64,000 nucleotides of DNA from Candidatus Accumulibacter similis (GCA_013347225.1 CP054595.1:4150415-4214414); one strand, 5' to 3'. Shown: positions 1 through 8,820, counted from the first letter of the stretch. Notes: generated from the letters alone by a model not told the origin. Translations and numbers: made by a program.

Positions 1-317
1 ATGCCGGCGAGCACCTTGATGAAGGTGACGCCCGCCGGGTATGGTCCGCCGCCGGCCCAGCGGAAGGCGACGAAGTCGCCTCGGCTCGGCATCTCGCCCT
101 TGTGGATGAGGAAGAGCCGGTGCGGCAGGCTCGGCGAGGCGTTCAGCCCGAAGCCATAGTGCGCGTGAAACCAGAGCGCGATCGCGCCGACCGCGACGTA
201 GACGAGGGCCCAGCGCTTCAGGTGTTCGACCGAGCGCTCGGCGAACGTGTGCAGCCGAAGTCGTCCGCTCGATGCGAATCGGTCGCGCCAGCTTCGATGC
301 AAGAACAGGGTGCGCAT
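1..317 (-). CDS. traF: Conjugative transfer signal peptidase TraF (S26 family), 3' end cut by the window
   Basis: Reading leftward from the ATG at 317, the protein has a basic N-terminus, one membrane anchor around residues 36-52 (ALVYVAVGAIALWFHA), then NASPSLPHRLFLI and KGEMPSRGDFVAFRW. This is the box around the catalytic serine of S26 signal peptidases of the TraF/TrhF type; the serine of SPSLPHR is the likely nucleophile. About 105 residues are visible, and the catalytic lysine region lies beyond position 1. In F-type ICE systems this inner-membrane peptidase follows traC and processes transfer proteins or pilin. It lies 17 bases after trbI in the same direction and is the most downstream transfer gene visible. 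Family assignment is firm; substrate is inference. Confidence 0.85.
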   Translation of the reverse strand, partial: MRTLFLHRSWRDRFASSGRLRLHTFAERSVEHLKRWALVYVAVGAIALWFHAHYGFGLNASPSLPHRLFLIHKGEMPSRGDFVAFRWAGGGPYPAGVTFIKVLAG

Positions 318-334
318 GCGGACTCCCGATGCAG

Positions 335-700
335 CTACAGGCCGAGCCGGCGCCGCACGTCCGGCGTCAGGTCTTGCAGCAGGGGTTCGGAGCCCATCAC
401 GGCGCCACGCGCCAGCACGATGCAGCGGCACTCTCCCGGTAGCGCCTGGAGCAGCGTGCTCACCTCCGTGCCGAAGCCCGCGGCGCGACGCAGTGCGCCG
501 GCGCGCTCCTCGTCGCTGGTGTCGCGCTTGACCAGCACCGCGGCGACCTGCAACTCCTTCAAGCGATAGAGCTCCGCTACGTCGAGCACGGCCAGCGCCG
601 GCAGGCGTTCGGGCACGAGCCACAGGTGAACGAGCGCGATCAGCGCGGCGCTCACCAGCGCGTTGACGCCCACGAGCAGTGCGGCGGCCCGTGCGTTCAC
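335..700 (-). CDS. trbI: F-type conjugation protein TrbI
   Basis: A 121-residue protein with one N-terminal membrane helix (residues about 5-28) and a periplasmic domain ending in VLARGAVMGSEP and DLTPDVRRRLGL. That matches the C-terminal pattern of the F-type TrbI family, as does VLDVAELYRLK after the helix. TrbI is an inner-membrane accessory of F-type T4SS thought to affect pilus outgrowth and retraction. The start is a GTG at 700 that overlaps the traC stop (GTGA), a sign of translational coupling. Its place between TraC and the TraF peptidase is the usual one. Confidence 0.8.
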   Translation of the reverse strand: MNARAAALLVGVNALVSAALIALVHLWLVPERLPALAVLDVAELYRLKELQVAAVLVKRDTSDEERAGALRRAAGFGTEVSTLLQALPGECRCIVLARGAVMGSEPLLQDLTPDVRRRLGL

Positions 701-3264
701 GCGAGCCCCCGTTCGCGCAAGACCGCGTCGATGGCGGCGGAGACGTCCAGGCCCGCCGCGCGCTTGGCGTTGATGGCGTTGAAGTCCTCGGCCCGGCTGC
801 TGAAGAGCAGGAGGCTGTACGGATCGACGATCAGCCGGGCGATGCCGTTGCCGGCCGGCGAGTGGATGAAGACCTCGGAGTAGGCGCCGTGCTCGGTGCG
901 CAGCGACAGCAGCAGCCGCTTCATCGCATCGTCCATCGTGAGTTGACCGAGCTTGTCCATCATCTCGATCGACTCGGGCTTCTGACGCAGCAGGAACATC
1001 CAGTCGGAGTTGTCCAGTGCCGCCTTCGCCGCCGGGTTGCGGTAGTAGTCGTCCACGCCCTGGGTGGCCGACATGAAGGCGCCCTTGTACTTGCGCGCGC
1101 GGCGGTAGCCGGCCTCGATGAACTCGGCGGTGGCGCCGCCGGAGAGCAGGTCCCAGGCCTCGTCGATGATCACGATCTTCTTGCGGTCGCGAGAGAAGTA
1201 CATCTCGCGCGTGATGCGGTACATGACGATCAGCAGCACCACGGTCTGCAGGTCCTTCTTGGACTTGAGCTCCTCGAGCTCCAGGACGATGAGGTCGGCG
1301 CCGAAGTCGATGCTGGCCTCGGAATCGAAGTACTTCCCGTAGGCGCCGTCGCGCGTGTAGGGGTGCAGCATCGCGGCGAGGTCTTTCAGCCGCCGGTCGC
1401 CTTCGCCGGCGGAGGGCGCGCCGTCGTCGTCGAGGCGTCCGGTCGCGAGCAGGTCGTGAATGTCGGTGACGGTCATGGCGCGGCCCTTGGCTTTCCAGAC
1501 CTTCTTGATCGCCGCACCCAGCGTTGAGTACTGAAAGCCGTCGAGCGACTCGCGCGGGGACACCATCTGCGCGAGCAGCGGCTGCAGGAGTTCCATGTCC
1601 TCGTCGATGTCCTCGACCAGGGGGAACGGGTTGAGCGAGAGTGCGGCGTCCTCGGTGAACTCGATGAAGCTGCCGCCGAAGTTGCGGCACGCCTTCTCGT
1701 AGGAGCGGCCGACGTCGATGATCCAGACGCGCGCGCCGGTGCCGAGGTAGGCGGCGGCGATCTCGTTCAAGAGCAGCGACTTGCCCGAGCCCGACGTGCC
1801 GGCGATCGCCACGTTGTAGTTGCCCGCCGGGTTGTCGTAGACATCGATCTGCATGATCTGGCCACGCCGGCCGCCGAACAGGAGCACCGGCGTGCCCGTG
1901 CCCTGCCACTCGGCGACGAGCGGCGCCAGGTGCACCGCGTTCGCCGAGGTCTTGGTGGTGACGCGCTTCATGCGCTGCAGATCGGCGTGGAACGGCGCCG
2001 AGAGCGTCATCGGCAGCGAGCCGATGAGGGCCTGCGTCATCATCATCGTGTCGCTGGAGAGTTCGAAGCCGCGCGCACGGAAGATGGCGCGCGCCGCCTG
2101 TTCGGCCCGGGTCACCGCGTGCGGCTCGGCGAAGAGCGCGAGCTGCAGGTTGAGATCGACGAGCTGCTGGCCGTCGTCCATCGCCTTGAGCACGATGTCC
2201 CAGTCGGCCTTGCGCTCCTGCAGGTCGGGCAGGAAGCGCGCCATGTAGCTGGTGGCGTTCGTGGTGGCGCGGGCGGCCTTGAGGAATGCCCAGTTGCGGG
2301 TGGCCTCGGCGTCGAGCACGTGCACGCCCAGCGTGAGGAGGAACGGGCAGGGGTACTGCAGCGTGCCCTGGTAGAGGTCGCCGATCAGGCTACCGGCGTT
2401 CCACAGCGCGAAGCGCGGCGGGAAGGCGCGCACCGACATCAGGCGAAGCTCGGTTTGCAGGTCGGCGGCCGGATTGGCGAGGCCGATGCCCTGGCGGTCG
2501 ATGCGCAGGCGCGTGGCCCGGTCGATCACCTGGTCGCGCAGCTCGCGCCCGTCGTCGTAGGTGAGCGGGACGGCGTCGCCGGTTTGCCGGTGCGGGTCGA
2601 GCAGCGCGGAGACCCAGTTGATCAGGTCCTCCGCCGTCCACGAACGGGACGGGAAGCCGGCGGCGTGCAGCGTGGCCCGGATCCCGTCGCGCAGCAGCAG
2701 CAACTCCTCCAGGCGCGAGAGATTCTCCGGGCTGCCGGGAAGCGAGACGCTGACCACCAGCCGGTAGTCGCGGAACAGGTAGCTCTGCGCCGACAGCAGC
2801 GACGTCCGGCTGCCCTGCAGGTAGTGTCCGGCGCGGCGCCGGGCCATGGTGCGGTGGATGTTGGTGTGCCTGCCGGCGCGGCCGAGCGTGTCGAGCTCCG
2901 GGACGACCTCGTCGGTGACGCGCAGGTTCGCGTAGCGCGCCAGCGGCGCGCGAATCGCGGGGCTCGCGTAGAGGTGGAACTGGATGCCCGTGCCGGGCGG
3001 AGAGGCCGCGTAGAGCGCGGTCAGCACGCGCGCCATCTCCTCGTCGGCGCCGGATTGCGGTCGCACCTCGAGGCAGAAGCCGAGCGCGTCGAGATTGACG
3101 AAGACCTGGCGGTCCGCGATCCAGGCGCGGTACGGCAGCCACTCGGAGAACGCGGCGGCGTCCTCGCCGCGCGATGCGGCGCCGGACTTGGGAACGCGGA
3201 TCAGGTCCGCGGGCTTCGCGCCCTTCAGCACGGACTCCAGATCGGTCAGCAGGCTGCGCCACAT
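697..3264 (-). CDS. traC: Type IV secretion ATPase TraC (VirB4 family)
   Basis: An 855-residue cytoplasmic ATPase that powers pilus assembly at the inner face of the transfer channel. The N-terminal half is the TraC-specific region. The Walker A box GTSGSGKS sits near residue 489 and the Walker B KKIVIIDEAWDLL near residue 695, followed by the SATQGVDDYY arm typical of VirB4/TraC proteins. Length fits the family. It overlaps trbI by 4 bases and follows traV after a gap of 3 bases, so it belongs to the same minus-strand transfer operon. Confidence 0.95.
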   Translation of the reverse strand: MWRSLLTDLESVLKGAKPADLIRVPKSGAASRGEDAAAFSEWLPYRAWIADRQVFVNLDALGFCLEVRPQSGADEEMARVLTALYAASPPGTGIQFHLYASPAIRAPLARYANLRVTDEVVPELDTLGRAGRHTNIHRTMARRRAGHYLQGSRTSLLSAQSYLFRDYRLVVSVSLPGSPENLSRLEELLLLRDGIRATLHAAGFPSRSWTAEDLINWVSALLDPHRQTGDAVPLTYDDGRELRDQVIDRATRLRIDRQGIGLANPAADLQTELRLMSVRAFPPRFALWNAGSLIGDLYQGTLQYPCPFLLTLGVHVLDAEATRNWAFLKAARATTNATSYMARFLPDLQERKADWDIVLKAMDDGQQLVDLNLQLALFAEPHAVTRAEQAARAIFRARGFELSSDTMMMTQALIGSLPMTLSAPFHADLQRMKRVTTKTSANAVHLAPLVAEWQGTGTPVLLFGGRRGQIMQIDVYDNPAGNYNVAIAGTSGSGKSLLLNEIAAAYLGTGARVWIIDVGRSYEKACRNFGGSFIEFTEDAALSLNPFPLVEDIDEDMELLQPLLAQMVSPRESLDGFQYSTLGAAIKKVWKAKGRAMTVTDIHDLLATGRLDDDGAPSAGEGDRRLKDLAAMLHPYTRDGAYGKYFDSEASIDFGADLIVLELEELKSKKDLQTVVLLIVMYRITREMYFSRDRKKIVIIDEAWDLLSGGATAEFIEAGYRRARKYKGAFMSATQGVDDYYRNPAAKAALDNSDWMFLLRQKPESIEMMDKLGQLTMDDAMKRLLLSLRTEHGAYSEVFIHSPAGNGIARLIVDPYSLLLFSSRAEDFNAINAKRAAGLDVSAAIDAVLRERGLA

Positions 3265-3267
3265 CGC

Positions 3268-3858
3268 TCAGGGCTCCTGGGTCGCACCATTGCCGGGCAG
3301 CAGTCCCATGCGCGGGGGAAAGCGATCGGGCGCTGTCTCTGTGGACGACGCGGGCTCGCTCGCCGATGCCGGGCTGGATGCGGGCGACGTGAACGGGATC
3401 GGAGGCCGCACGGCATCGACGCGCTGTCGATTCGCCGGGAGGACGCGTTCGATCAGCCAGCGGCCGGTGTCCACCAGCACGTGCACCACCGAGGCCTCGT
3501 GCAGGTCGCCGTCGGCGTCCTCCCAGGGCGCGATCCATAGGCGCAGCACGCGTGGTTGGGAGCGCAGTGCCGATGGCGGTGCGCCAAGCCCCGGAGCGGC
3601 TGTGGATGCCGAGGCGACCGTCGCGGCGGCTGCCGTGCTCGTGGGCTCCTTGGCGGGCTTCGGCAGCGCGGAGGCGGGCGGCTGGCCGTGGATCGAATTC
3701 GCGTACACGCCCGAGACCGAGGTGCACTGCGAACCAACCGGGGCCTTGCAGGCGTAGCTGCCCTCGCCGCCGAGGCCGCTCATCGTGGACGCGCAGCCGC
3801 CCAACAGCGTGGCGGTCGCGCCGACGAGGAGGGCGACGGTCCGTCGCAGGTCCGTCAT
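3268..3858 (-). CDS. traV: Conjugation outer-membrane lipoprotein TraV
   Basis: A 196-residue protein whose signal peptide ends in a lipobox (LLGGC, Cys near residue 21), followed by the cysteine-containing TraV pattern YACKAPVGSQCTSVSGVYANS. The rest is rich in Pro, Ala and Ser and of low complexity. TraV is the VirB7-like lipoprotein that anchors the TraK/TraB core complex in the outer membrane. The ATG at 3858 overlaps the dsbC stop by 4 bases (ATGA). In-frame codons continue upstream, but a start there would bury the lipobox, so this ATG is preferred. Confidence 0.88.
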   Translation of the reverse strand: MTDLRRTVALLVGATATLLGGCASTMSGLGGEGSYACKAPVGSQCTSVSGVYANSIHGQPPASALPKPAKEPTSTAAAATVASASTAAPGLGAPPSALRSQPRVLRLWIAPWEDADGDLHEASVVHVLVDTGRWLIERVLPANRQRVDAVRPPIPFTSPASSPASASEPASSTETAPDRFPPRMGLLPGNGATQEP

Positions 3859-4685
3859 GGCGCCTTGCCCGTCGCCTGGGCCGCCGGGTTGCTCGGTGCG
3901 GGGCCCTCGGCGCTCGTGGTCGAGCGCGACAGCCAGGCGCTGATCTGCTCGGCGCTTGCGGCGCCGGGCAGCACGCGACCGTCGGCAGCGACCAGCGTCG
4001 GGGTGCCGGTCACGCCGAGGTGCTCGGCCAGCGCGACGTTGCGATCGACCGGGTGTGCGCAGTCCGCGCTGGGCGGCACCTGGTCGCGGGTCATCAGTGC
4101 CTGCCAGGCGCCGAGGCGATCCTTTGCGCACCACACGGCGATGGCCTTCGCGCGCGCCTGCGGGTGCAGGGAGGCGATCGGCATCAGGAAGGTGTGGATC
4201 GTCACGTCGGACAGGCCCTTCAACTCGGCTTCAAGCCGGCGGCAGTGCGGGCAGTCCGGATCGCTAAAGATCGCGAGCGCACGGGAGCCGCGGCCGCGAA
4301 CGTCCTTGATCGCGTCGGCCAGCGGCAGCGCGTTGAAGTCGATGCGGGCCAGCGTGTCCTTGCGCTCGGCGGTGAGGTCGTGCTGTGCCTTCATGTCGTA
4401 CAGGTGGCCGAACAGGAAGTACTGGCCGCTCGCGTCCACGTAGGCGAGGTTGGCGCCCATCGCCACTTCGAAGACACCCGGCCACGGCGTCGGACGGATC
4501 TCGCCGAAGCGGGTCGAGGGGTAGAGCGCCTGCAGGCGCCCGATGAGGCTGGTCAGTTCGGGCGTGGTTGGCGGTTGGCTGCGCTGCGCAAGTGCCGTGA
4601 CGCTCAGGCAGGTGGTCAGTGCCGCGGCCAACGCGGCCTTGGCAGCGAGTGCGCGCAGCGTGAGGCGCGCGTCAGTCGTCTTCAT
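3855..4685 (-). CDS. dsbC: DsbC-type periplasmic disulfide isomerase of the transfer operon
   Basis: 276 residues with a cleavable signal peptide (cut after about residue 33, VTALAQ), a DsbC-like N-terminal dimerisation domain and a thioredoxin fold carrying the redox motif CPHC at Cys145-Cys148 (FSDPDCPHC). The cis-Pro segment GVTGTPTLV follows. In SXT/R391-type elements a DsbC lies between TraV/TraA and TraC and keeps disulfides of transfer proteins correct, so a dedicated thiol isomerase for this T4SS is a sound inference. Its start overlaps the end of traB by 14 bases. Confidence 0.92.
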   Translation of the reverse strand: MKTTDARLTLRALAAKAALAAALTTCLSVTALAQRSQPPTTPELTSLIGRLQALYPSTRFGEIRPTPWPGVFEVAMGANLAYVDASGQYFLFGHLYDMKAQHDLTAERKDTLARIDFNALPLADAIKDVRGRGSRALAIFSDPDCPHCRRLEAELKGLSDVTIHTFLMPIASLHPQARAKAIAVWCAKDRLGAWQALMTRDQVPPSADCAHPVDRNVALAEHLGVTGTPTLVAADGRVLPGAASAEQISAWLSRSTTSAEGPAPSNPAAQATGKAP

Positions 4686-6072
4686 CGTCGTTCCTCCGGA
4701 GGGTGCGGGCGCGCTCGGCGAGTTGCGCGAGGTTGTCGGGATCGGTGCCGGCGGCGTCCAGCGTCCCGGGCAGGGCGACGCCCTGCGTGAGGACCACGTC
4801 GACGCTGCGGCCCGCGTCGACCTCGATCACCGGGAAGACTTTCTCGGCGAGGCTGATGTAGTACTGGGCGAGCCGGTCGAGCGCCTTGCCCACGCCCGTG
4901 CCCAGACCGGCTTCGAGCTGCTTGCCGGGGTCGACGGTGCTGGTGGTGCCCAGCGGCGAGACCGACAGCGTGGTGGAGCTCTGCGTGAAGGCGTGACCGA
5001 TGCCGCTGGCCACGCCGGCGAGCAGTGCGTTGGCGAGGATCTGCCCCTGCTTGGAGACCAGGCGTCCGCGCATGCCGGCCTTGCCGTCCTCGCCCGCCAC
5101 GTAGCCCTTCACCGGCACGTCGATGGCCGTGCCGTCGCGGGTGACGCACGACAGCGACTCGGTGCGGATGTAGGCGCGCTCGGAACTCACGTCGCCGTAG
5201 CCGGCGCCCACGATGAAGCACTCCTTCACGCGGGCGCGGAACTGGTTGGGCAGGATCGCGTTGTCGGCGAGGCGCAGCAGCACCGGTTGAGGGTTGCGCT
5301 GCGCCTGGCCGCCGGTGGGTGCATCCAGGCCGCCGAGAAGCACCGCACGGGTGAAGGCGCCGCTGGGCAGGTAGCGGCGGGTGTCGCGACTGGCTGGTGC
5401 GGCGGCGGCCGCCGCGTCCGCGACCGGCTTGGCGCCCTTGCCCGCTGCGACGTCCCCCAGCACGATGCTGACGATGCCCGTGTGCGTCGGCGTGCTCGAA
5501 ACCCCGCCGGGCGGCGGTGGCAGGCCGGCGCCCTGCACGGCGCCTTGCGGCATCGGTGGCGGCGGGAAGCGCTGCGGACCGGAATCCGGCAGCGCACTCC
5601 CCGGGCGATCCGGCCCGAAACTCGGCCGTGCCGCGGGGGCGGTGACGGGCGGAGGCGGCAGCGGCGTGAGTCCGCCGCCTTCGAGCTTCTTCAGGCGCTC
5701 GAGCATTTCCTTGCCCTGGCCTTCGAGCTCGGCGTTGCGCTGCGCGAGGTCGCGAGAGCGCTGCTCGATCGCCTTCAGCTGCGCATCGGCCTGGCCACGC
5801 CACGCGTCGCGGGGATCAATCTGCGCACCCGGCGCAAGGATGTTGGTGGACTGCGGCTTCGCCGGCTGCGCGTCGTTGCCTTTCGTGCCGGTCAACGAGA
5901 CCGACAGCAGCGTGCCGGCCACGATCGTGCCGGCGATGCCGGCGAGCAGCAGGACCTGACGGCGCTTGATGGCTGCAGCCGTTGGCTCCGCCGGGGCCGA
6001 CGGGGACCCTTGCCCCGACGGGTGAGACGCGCCGGTCGGCGACATGCCGGGCGGCAGGACGGGATCAGTCAT
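4672..6072 (-). CDS. traB: Conjugation core-complex protein TraB (VirB10-like)
   Basis: 466 residues: a short proline-rich cytoplasmic tail, a membrane helix at about 39-60 (LLLAGIAGTIVAGTLLSVSL), a heptad-rich stretch (AQLKAIEQRSRDLAQRNAELE), a proline-rich linker, then the TrbI/VirB10 beta-barrel domain with VLLGGLDAPTGG and RAYIRTESLSCV. TraB spans the envelope and links the inner-membrane ATPases to the TraV/TraK outer ring. The order traK-traB-dsbC-traV is typical for F/SXT-type systems. Confidence 0.93.
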   Translation of the reverse strand: MTDPVLPPGMSPTGASHPSGQGSPSAPAEPTAAAIKRRQVLLLAGIAGTIVAGTLLSVSLTGTKGNDAQPAKPQSTNILAPGAQIDPRDAWRGQADAQLKAIEQRSRDLAQRNAELEGQGKEMLERLKKLEGGGLTPLPPPPVTAPAARPSFGPDRPGSALPDSGPQRFPPPPMPQGAVQGAGLPPPPGGVSSTPTHTGIVSIVLGDVAAGKGAKPVADAAAAAAPASRDTRRYLPSGAFTRAVLLGGLDAPTGGQAQRNPQPVLLRLADNAILPNQFRARVKECFIVGAGYGDVSSERAYIRTESLSCVTRDGTAIDVPVKGYVAGEDGKAGMRGRLVSKQGQILANALLAGVASGIGHAFTQSSTTLSVSPLGTTSTVDPGKQLEAGLGTGVGKALDRLAQYYISLAEKVFPVIEVDAGRSVDVVLTQGVALPGTLDAAGTDPDNLAQLAERARTLRRNDDEDD

Positions 6073-6793
6073 CGGCGCGGCGCTCCCGGATCACGAACAG
6101 CTGCGTGGTCTCGCCCGGGCGCAGGGCCGCCTGCTCGACGCTCACGGCCATCACCCCGCGCTTGAAGAGATCGCGCTCGGCCAGTTCGAGCGCGGACGCG
6201 CCGGTGTTGACGAGCTGGTACTTCTCGCCGACCACGCCGCTACCCAGCCACTGGCGCTGCAACGTGAGCCTCGCGCCGGGCCACAGGGTCAGCTCGCGCC
6301 CGGGCTCGCGCACCTCCATGTCGTCGGGCAGCGCGTCCTCGGCCATCGCGAGCAGGAGGTTCTTCATCGTGCGCACGTGACGGCCGCTGCGCTCGATGCG
6401 TGCGGGTCCGGTCGCGGCGTCGCGGGCCTCGCGGATCACGATGGCGTCGCTCGGGGTGTCCACCGGCTGCAGCAGCAGCCCGATCGTCGAGCGCTCCGTG
6501 CTGACGAAGAGGTTGATGGGCTTGGTGCTGTCCGGCGAGACCGGCCGGATGAAGACCTGGCCCTTCTCGTCGTCCTTCTCCAGCACGAATTCGCCGGCGT
6601 TGCCCGTCACCTTGCGGATGCGGCCACGATCGACAGAGATGCGCGTCACCTCCTTGCGCGAGACCTTGGCGAGCACGGTCTCGCCGTCGCGCGCATCGAC
6701 GACCTGCAGCGCCAGCGCGGGCTGGCTACCGGCCAGTGCCAGCAGCAGGAGCCAGGCGAAGCTGAGACTGAGCTTGGATTTCGAGCGGGTCAT
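6065..6793 (-). CDS. traK: Conjugation secretin-like protein TraK
   Basis: 242 residues with a clear signal peptide (cleavage near SQPALALQ) and the TraK/VirB9-type beta-rich body (FIRPVSPDSTKPINLFVSTE, RSTIGLLLQPVD). It forms the outer-membrane ring together with TraV and TraB. The ATG at 6793 lies 68 bases inside the end of traE, an unusually long overlap for this operon. The start is supported because the signal peptide begins exactly there. Confidence 0.92.
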   Translation of the reverse strand: MTRSKSKLSLSFAWLLLLALAGSQPALALQVVDARDGETVLAKVSRKEVTRISVDRGRIRKVTGNAGEFVLEKDDEKGQVFIRPVSPDSTKPINLFVSTERSTIGLLLQPVDTPSDAIVIREARDAATGPARIERSGRHVRTMKNLLLAMAEDALPDDMEVREPGRELTLWPGARLTLQRQWLGSGVVGEKYQLVNTGASALELAERDLFKRGVMAVSVEQAALRPGETTQLFVIRERRADD

Positions 6794-7349
6794 TGGGACT
6801 GGTCTCCCGGAACGCCTTCAGAAAGATCCGGCCGCCGGCGTACTGGAGCTCGATGGCGTAGCCCTTCGAGACCTCGGACACGCGGCGGTCGCTGATGAAT
6901 GTGGTGAGCAGGCCGCGCACGCCGACACGCTGGGTGCGCTCGTCGACGGCGAGGTCCTGCGCGCTGAACACGGTGGAGGCGCCGTCGCGCTTGACGCGCT
7001 CGGCGGCGGTGGCCAGCACGCTGCGCAGCTCCCCGTAGGAAGCGGGCGCTGCGTACTGGAGCAGCACCCGGGACTGGTGGTCGATGCTCTGCGGCGTGAC
7101 GTTCAGCGTGAGTTGCAGGAGGAAATAGGCCATCTGTTCGAGGTACTCGGCGCTCACGCGCTCGGACTCGACCCAGAAGGTCTTGTTGATGCTGGGCGGC
7201 ACCACCACCACGCGCTCGCGGCCGGCCATGTGCATCGCGAAGGCCGCCAGCGTCACGTTGGCGAGCATCGAGCAGGCGAGCAGCAGCACGAGCAGGGCGC
7301 TCGCGCGGCGCGCGCTGGCGATGTCGGCGCGCAGCCAGTCGAGCTTCAT
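6726..7349 (-). CDS. traE: Conjugation protein TraE (VirB5/TraE family)
   Basis: 207 residues with one N-terminal membrane helix (residues about 16-40) followed by the TraE periplasmic domain (VVPPSINKTFWVESERVSAE, FLLQLTLNVTPQSIDHQSR). It is an inner-membrane pilus assembly factor. The ATG at 7349 overlaps the traL stop by 4 bases; longer reading upstream runs into traL and is rejected. Fits the traL-traE-traK order. Confidence 0.92.
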   Translation of the reverse strand: MKLDWLRADIASARRASALLVLLLACSMLANVTLAAFAMHMAGRERVVVVPPSINKTFWVESERVSAEYLEQMAYFLLQLTLNVTPQSIDHQSRVLLQYAAPASYGELRSVLATAAERVKRDGASTVFSAQDLAVDERTQRVGVRGLLTTFISDRRVSEVSKGYAIELQYAGGRIFLKAFRETSPNDPLEIQAQSQLRLAPAAGTGR

Positions 7350-7636
7350 CCGGCCAGCTCGCGCAGGTAGGAAGGCGGGGTGCGCTTCAGGCCCGTCATG
7401 AAGGCCGGTAGGTGCCAGTAAAGCAGGTGCAGCGCGAAGGCGGGGTGCTTGCCCGCCTTCGCGCGACCGTAGGCCGAGGCGAGCAGCAGGCCGACGGCAC
7501 AGCCGCTCACGAAGAAGCCCGCGACCATGCCCGCCAGCGCGGCCCCCAGCACCAGCAGGGCGACGTCGATGTCCCACCAGAACATGCGCGGCGGGTCATT
7601 GAGACGGCGGGGGATGTCGAGGGACGCGTCGATCAC
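7346..7636 (-). CDS. traL: Conjugation protein TraL
   Basis: A 96-residue inner-membrane protein (VirB3-like) with the family start IPRRLNDPPRMFWWDIDVALL, a hydrophobic hairpin at about residues 25-55 and an end resembling YWHLPAFMTGLKRTPPSYLRE. It is required for pilus assembly in F-type systems. It lies 13 bases downstream of the pilin gene and overlaps traE. Confidence 0.92.
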   Translation of the reverse strand: MIDASLDIPRRLNDPPRMFWWDIDVALLVLGAALAGMVAGFFVSGCAVGLLLASAYGRAKAGKHPAFALHLLYWHLPAFMTGLKRTPPSYLRELAG

Positions 7637-7649
7637 GGCACACGCCCCG

Positions 7650-7946
7650 TCAGATCACGGCGGTCATGATCGAGTCGATGATGGTCGGCACGTAGACCAT
7701 GAAGAGCGCGAAGACGACGCCGGCGAGCGCCGGGATCGGCGAGGAGCGCGCGATGCCGATGCCCGCACCGAGGATGAAGGCGGCAATCGCGATCGACTTG
7801 CCCAGGAAGCCGGTCGCCCAGTTGAGCAGCGTCGTGTACATCGTCTGGAACTCGGTCCCGGTGGTGCCGGCCAGGGCCGAGCCGGCGGCGAGCGTCAGGA
7901 CGAGGGCAATCGGAATGGCGGTGCTGCTGCGGCGAATCAGAGTCAT
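7650..7946 (-). CDS. traA: Conjugative pilin TraA
   Basis: A 98-residue precursor: basic N-terminus, a first hydrophobic helix ending in a signal peptidase site (AAGSALAG), then two strongly hydrophobic segments (KSIAIAAFILGAGIGIA, ALAGVVFALFMVYVPTII) that form the pilin hairpin. The mature product of about 70 residues is the right size for a TraA/TrbC-type pilin. Its position immediately upstream of traL supports the call. Sequence identity among TraA pilins is low, so the call rests mainly on architecture and position. Confidence 0.82.
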   Translation of the reverse strand: MTLIRRSSTAIPIALVLTLAAGSALAGTTGTEFQTMYTTLLNWATGFLGKSIAIAAFILGAGIGIARSSPIPALAGVVFALFMVYVPTIIDSIMTAVI

Positions 7947-7994
7947 GGTGTGGTGTCTCGAGGTTGGGTGGAGAGGAAGTGCTCGGGCGAGCGG

Positions 7995-8519
7995 TCAGGG
8001 CAGGGTTGCGACCACCGGTGCTCGGTGGTCGCCTCGGGTGATGGCGGTACGGGTGGCGCCGTGGCGAGCGCGATATGCGCCGTCGTGGGCGCTGCGCAGG
8101 TGGCGGCGAACCTTGTCGACGTAGGCGCGGCGCAAGGCGGGATTGGCGGCGTTGTAGGCACCGACCGCATCCCACGTGTAGCCCAGGCGCTGGACGTTGC
8201 CGGCGAGGATCCAGGCGCCGACGTGGATGCTGGTGCAGGGGTCGAAGAGATCTCGCTCGCCGATGCCGTGGGCGGCCAGCGTGGGCAGCCACGCCGAGTT
8301 GATCTGCATGAGCCCGATGTCACGCGTGCCGTTGCGGTTGCGTCCAACGGCCTGCGGGTCGAGTGCCGATTCGGTGCGCGCGATCGCGTAGAGCAGCTCG
8401 CTGCTGACGCGGTAGCGCGCGGCCGCCTCGTCCCAGCAAGCGTGGGCGGGCAGGGCCGCGAGCGTGACGATCGCGGTGATCAGTGCTGCCGTCGGTGCCC
8501 AGCTCGCTGTCTTGCGCAA
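7995..8519 (-). CDS. VirB1/IagB-like lytic transglycosylase of the transfer operon
   Basis: 174 residues with a signal peptide (cut near ALPAHA) and a complete SLT fold: catalytic Glu50 in IARTESALDP, then GLMQINSAWLP and GYTWDAVGAYNAAN. It opens peptidoglycan for assembly of the conjugation channel. The start is a TTG at 8519, preceded by AAGGGGG about 8 bases upstream. It appears to be the first gene of the minus-strand transfer operon, 48 bases ahead of traA and divergent from the relaxase-like gene. Confidence 0.88.
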   Translation of the reverse strand: MRKTASWAPTAALITAIVTLAALPAHACWDEAAARYRVSSELLYAIARTESALDPQAVGRNRNGTRDIGLMQINSAWLPTLAAHGIGERDLFDPCTSIHVGAWILAGNVQRLGYTWDAVGAYNAANPALRRAYVDKVRRHLRSAHDGAYRARHGATRTAITRGDHRAPVVATLP

Positions 8520-8820
8520 TCGGAACCCCCTTCACGTTGGCGCGGAAGTGCGGCGCATCGAGCGAGCCGCATTGCGTTGCCATCCTAGGTAGCGAGCACG
8601 TGTGAATCAGGCTCCATCGGGACTTCGATGAAGCCCCGAATCCGGCTTGCATCGGCGCGGAATCTCTGCCGCCGATGTGCGACGAGCGGCCGATGCGAGG
8701 AGCCGACGCTGCGGCGTGGCTCACGACGAAGCTCGGTCGAACTCGTCAAGAGGACATCGGGTCCTGGTCGAGGCTTCGATCGAAGCTGATGGCCGTCAAG
8801 CCGCCCGGAATACTGGTCGA
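8520..8820. other. Divergent transfer-module intergenic region with inverted repeats (candidate oriT/promoters)
   Basis: About 300 bases between the divergent lytic transglycosylase and relaxase-like genes, with no gene of its own. It holds a 10-bp-arm inverted repeat at 8617-8639 (CGGGACTTC / GAAGCCCCG, one mismatch, 3-base loop) and a perfect 14-bp palindrome GCTTCGATCGAAGC at 8773-8786. Both promoters must lie here. A nick site is plausible because oriT often sits beside the relaxase gene, but no known nic consensus is recognised. Confidence 0.35.

Noticed and set aside
701..1909. Long minus-strand frame extending trbI upstream
   Set aside because: Only the last 121 codons match TrbI; the rest is an out-of-frame shadow of traC, which has clear motifs.
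8647..8820. N-terminal extension of the relaxase-like gene
   Set aside because: 58 Arg/Ala-rich codons without similarity, lying over inverted repeats; the ATG at 8821 is more plausible.
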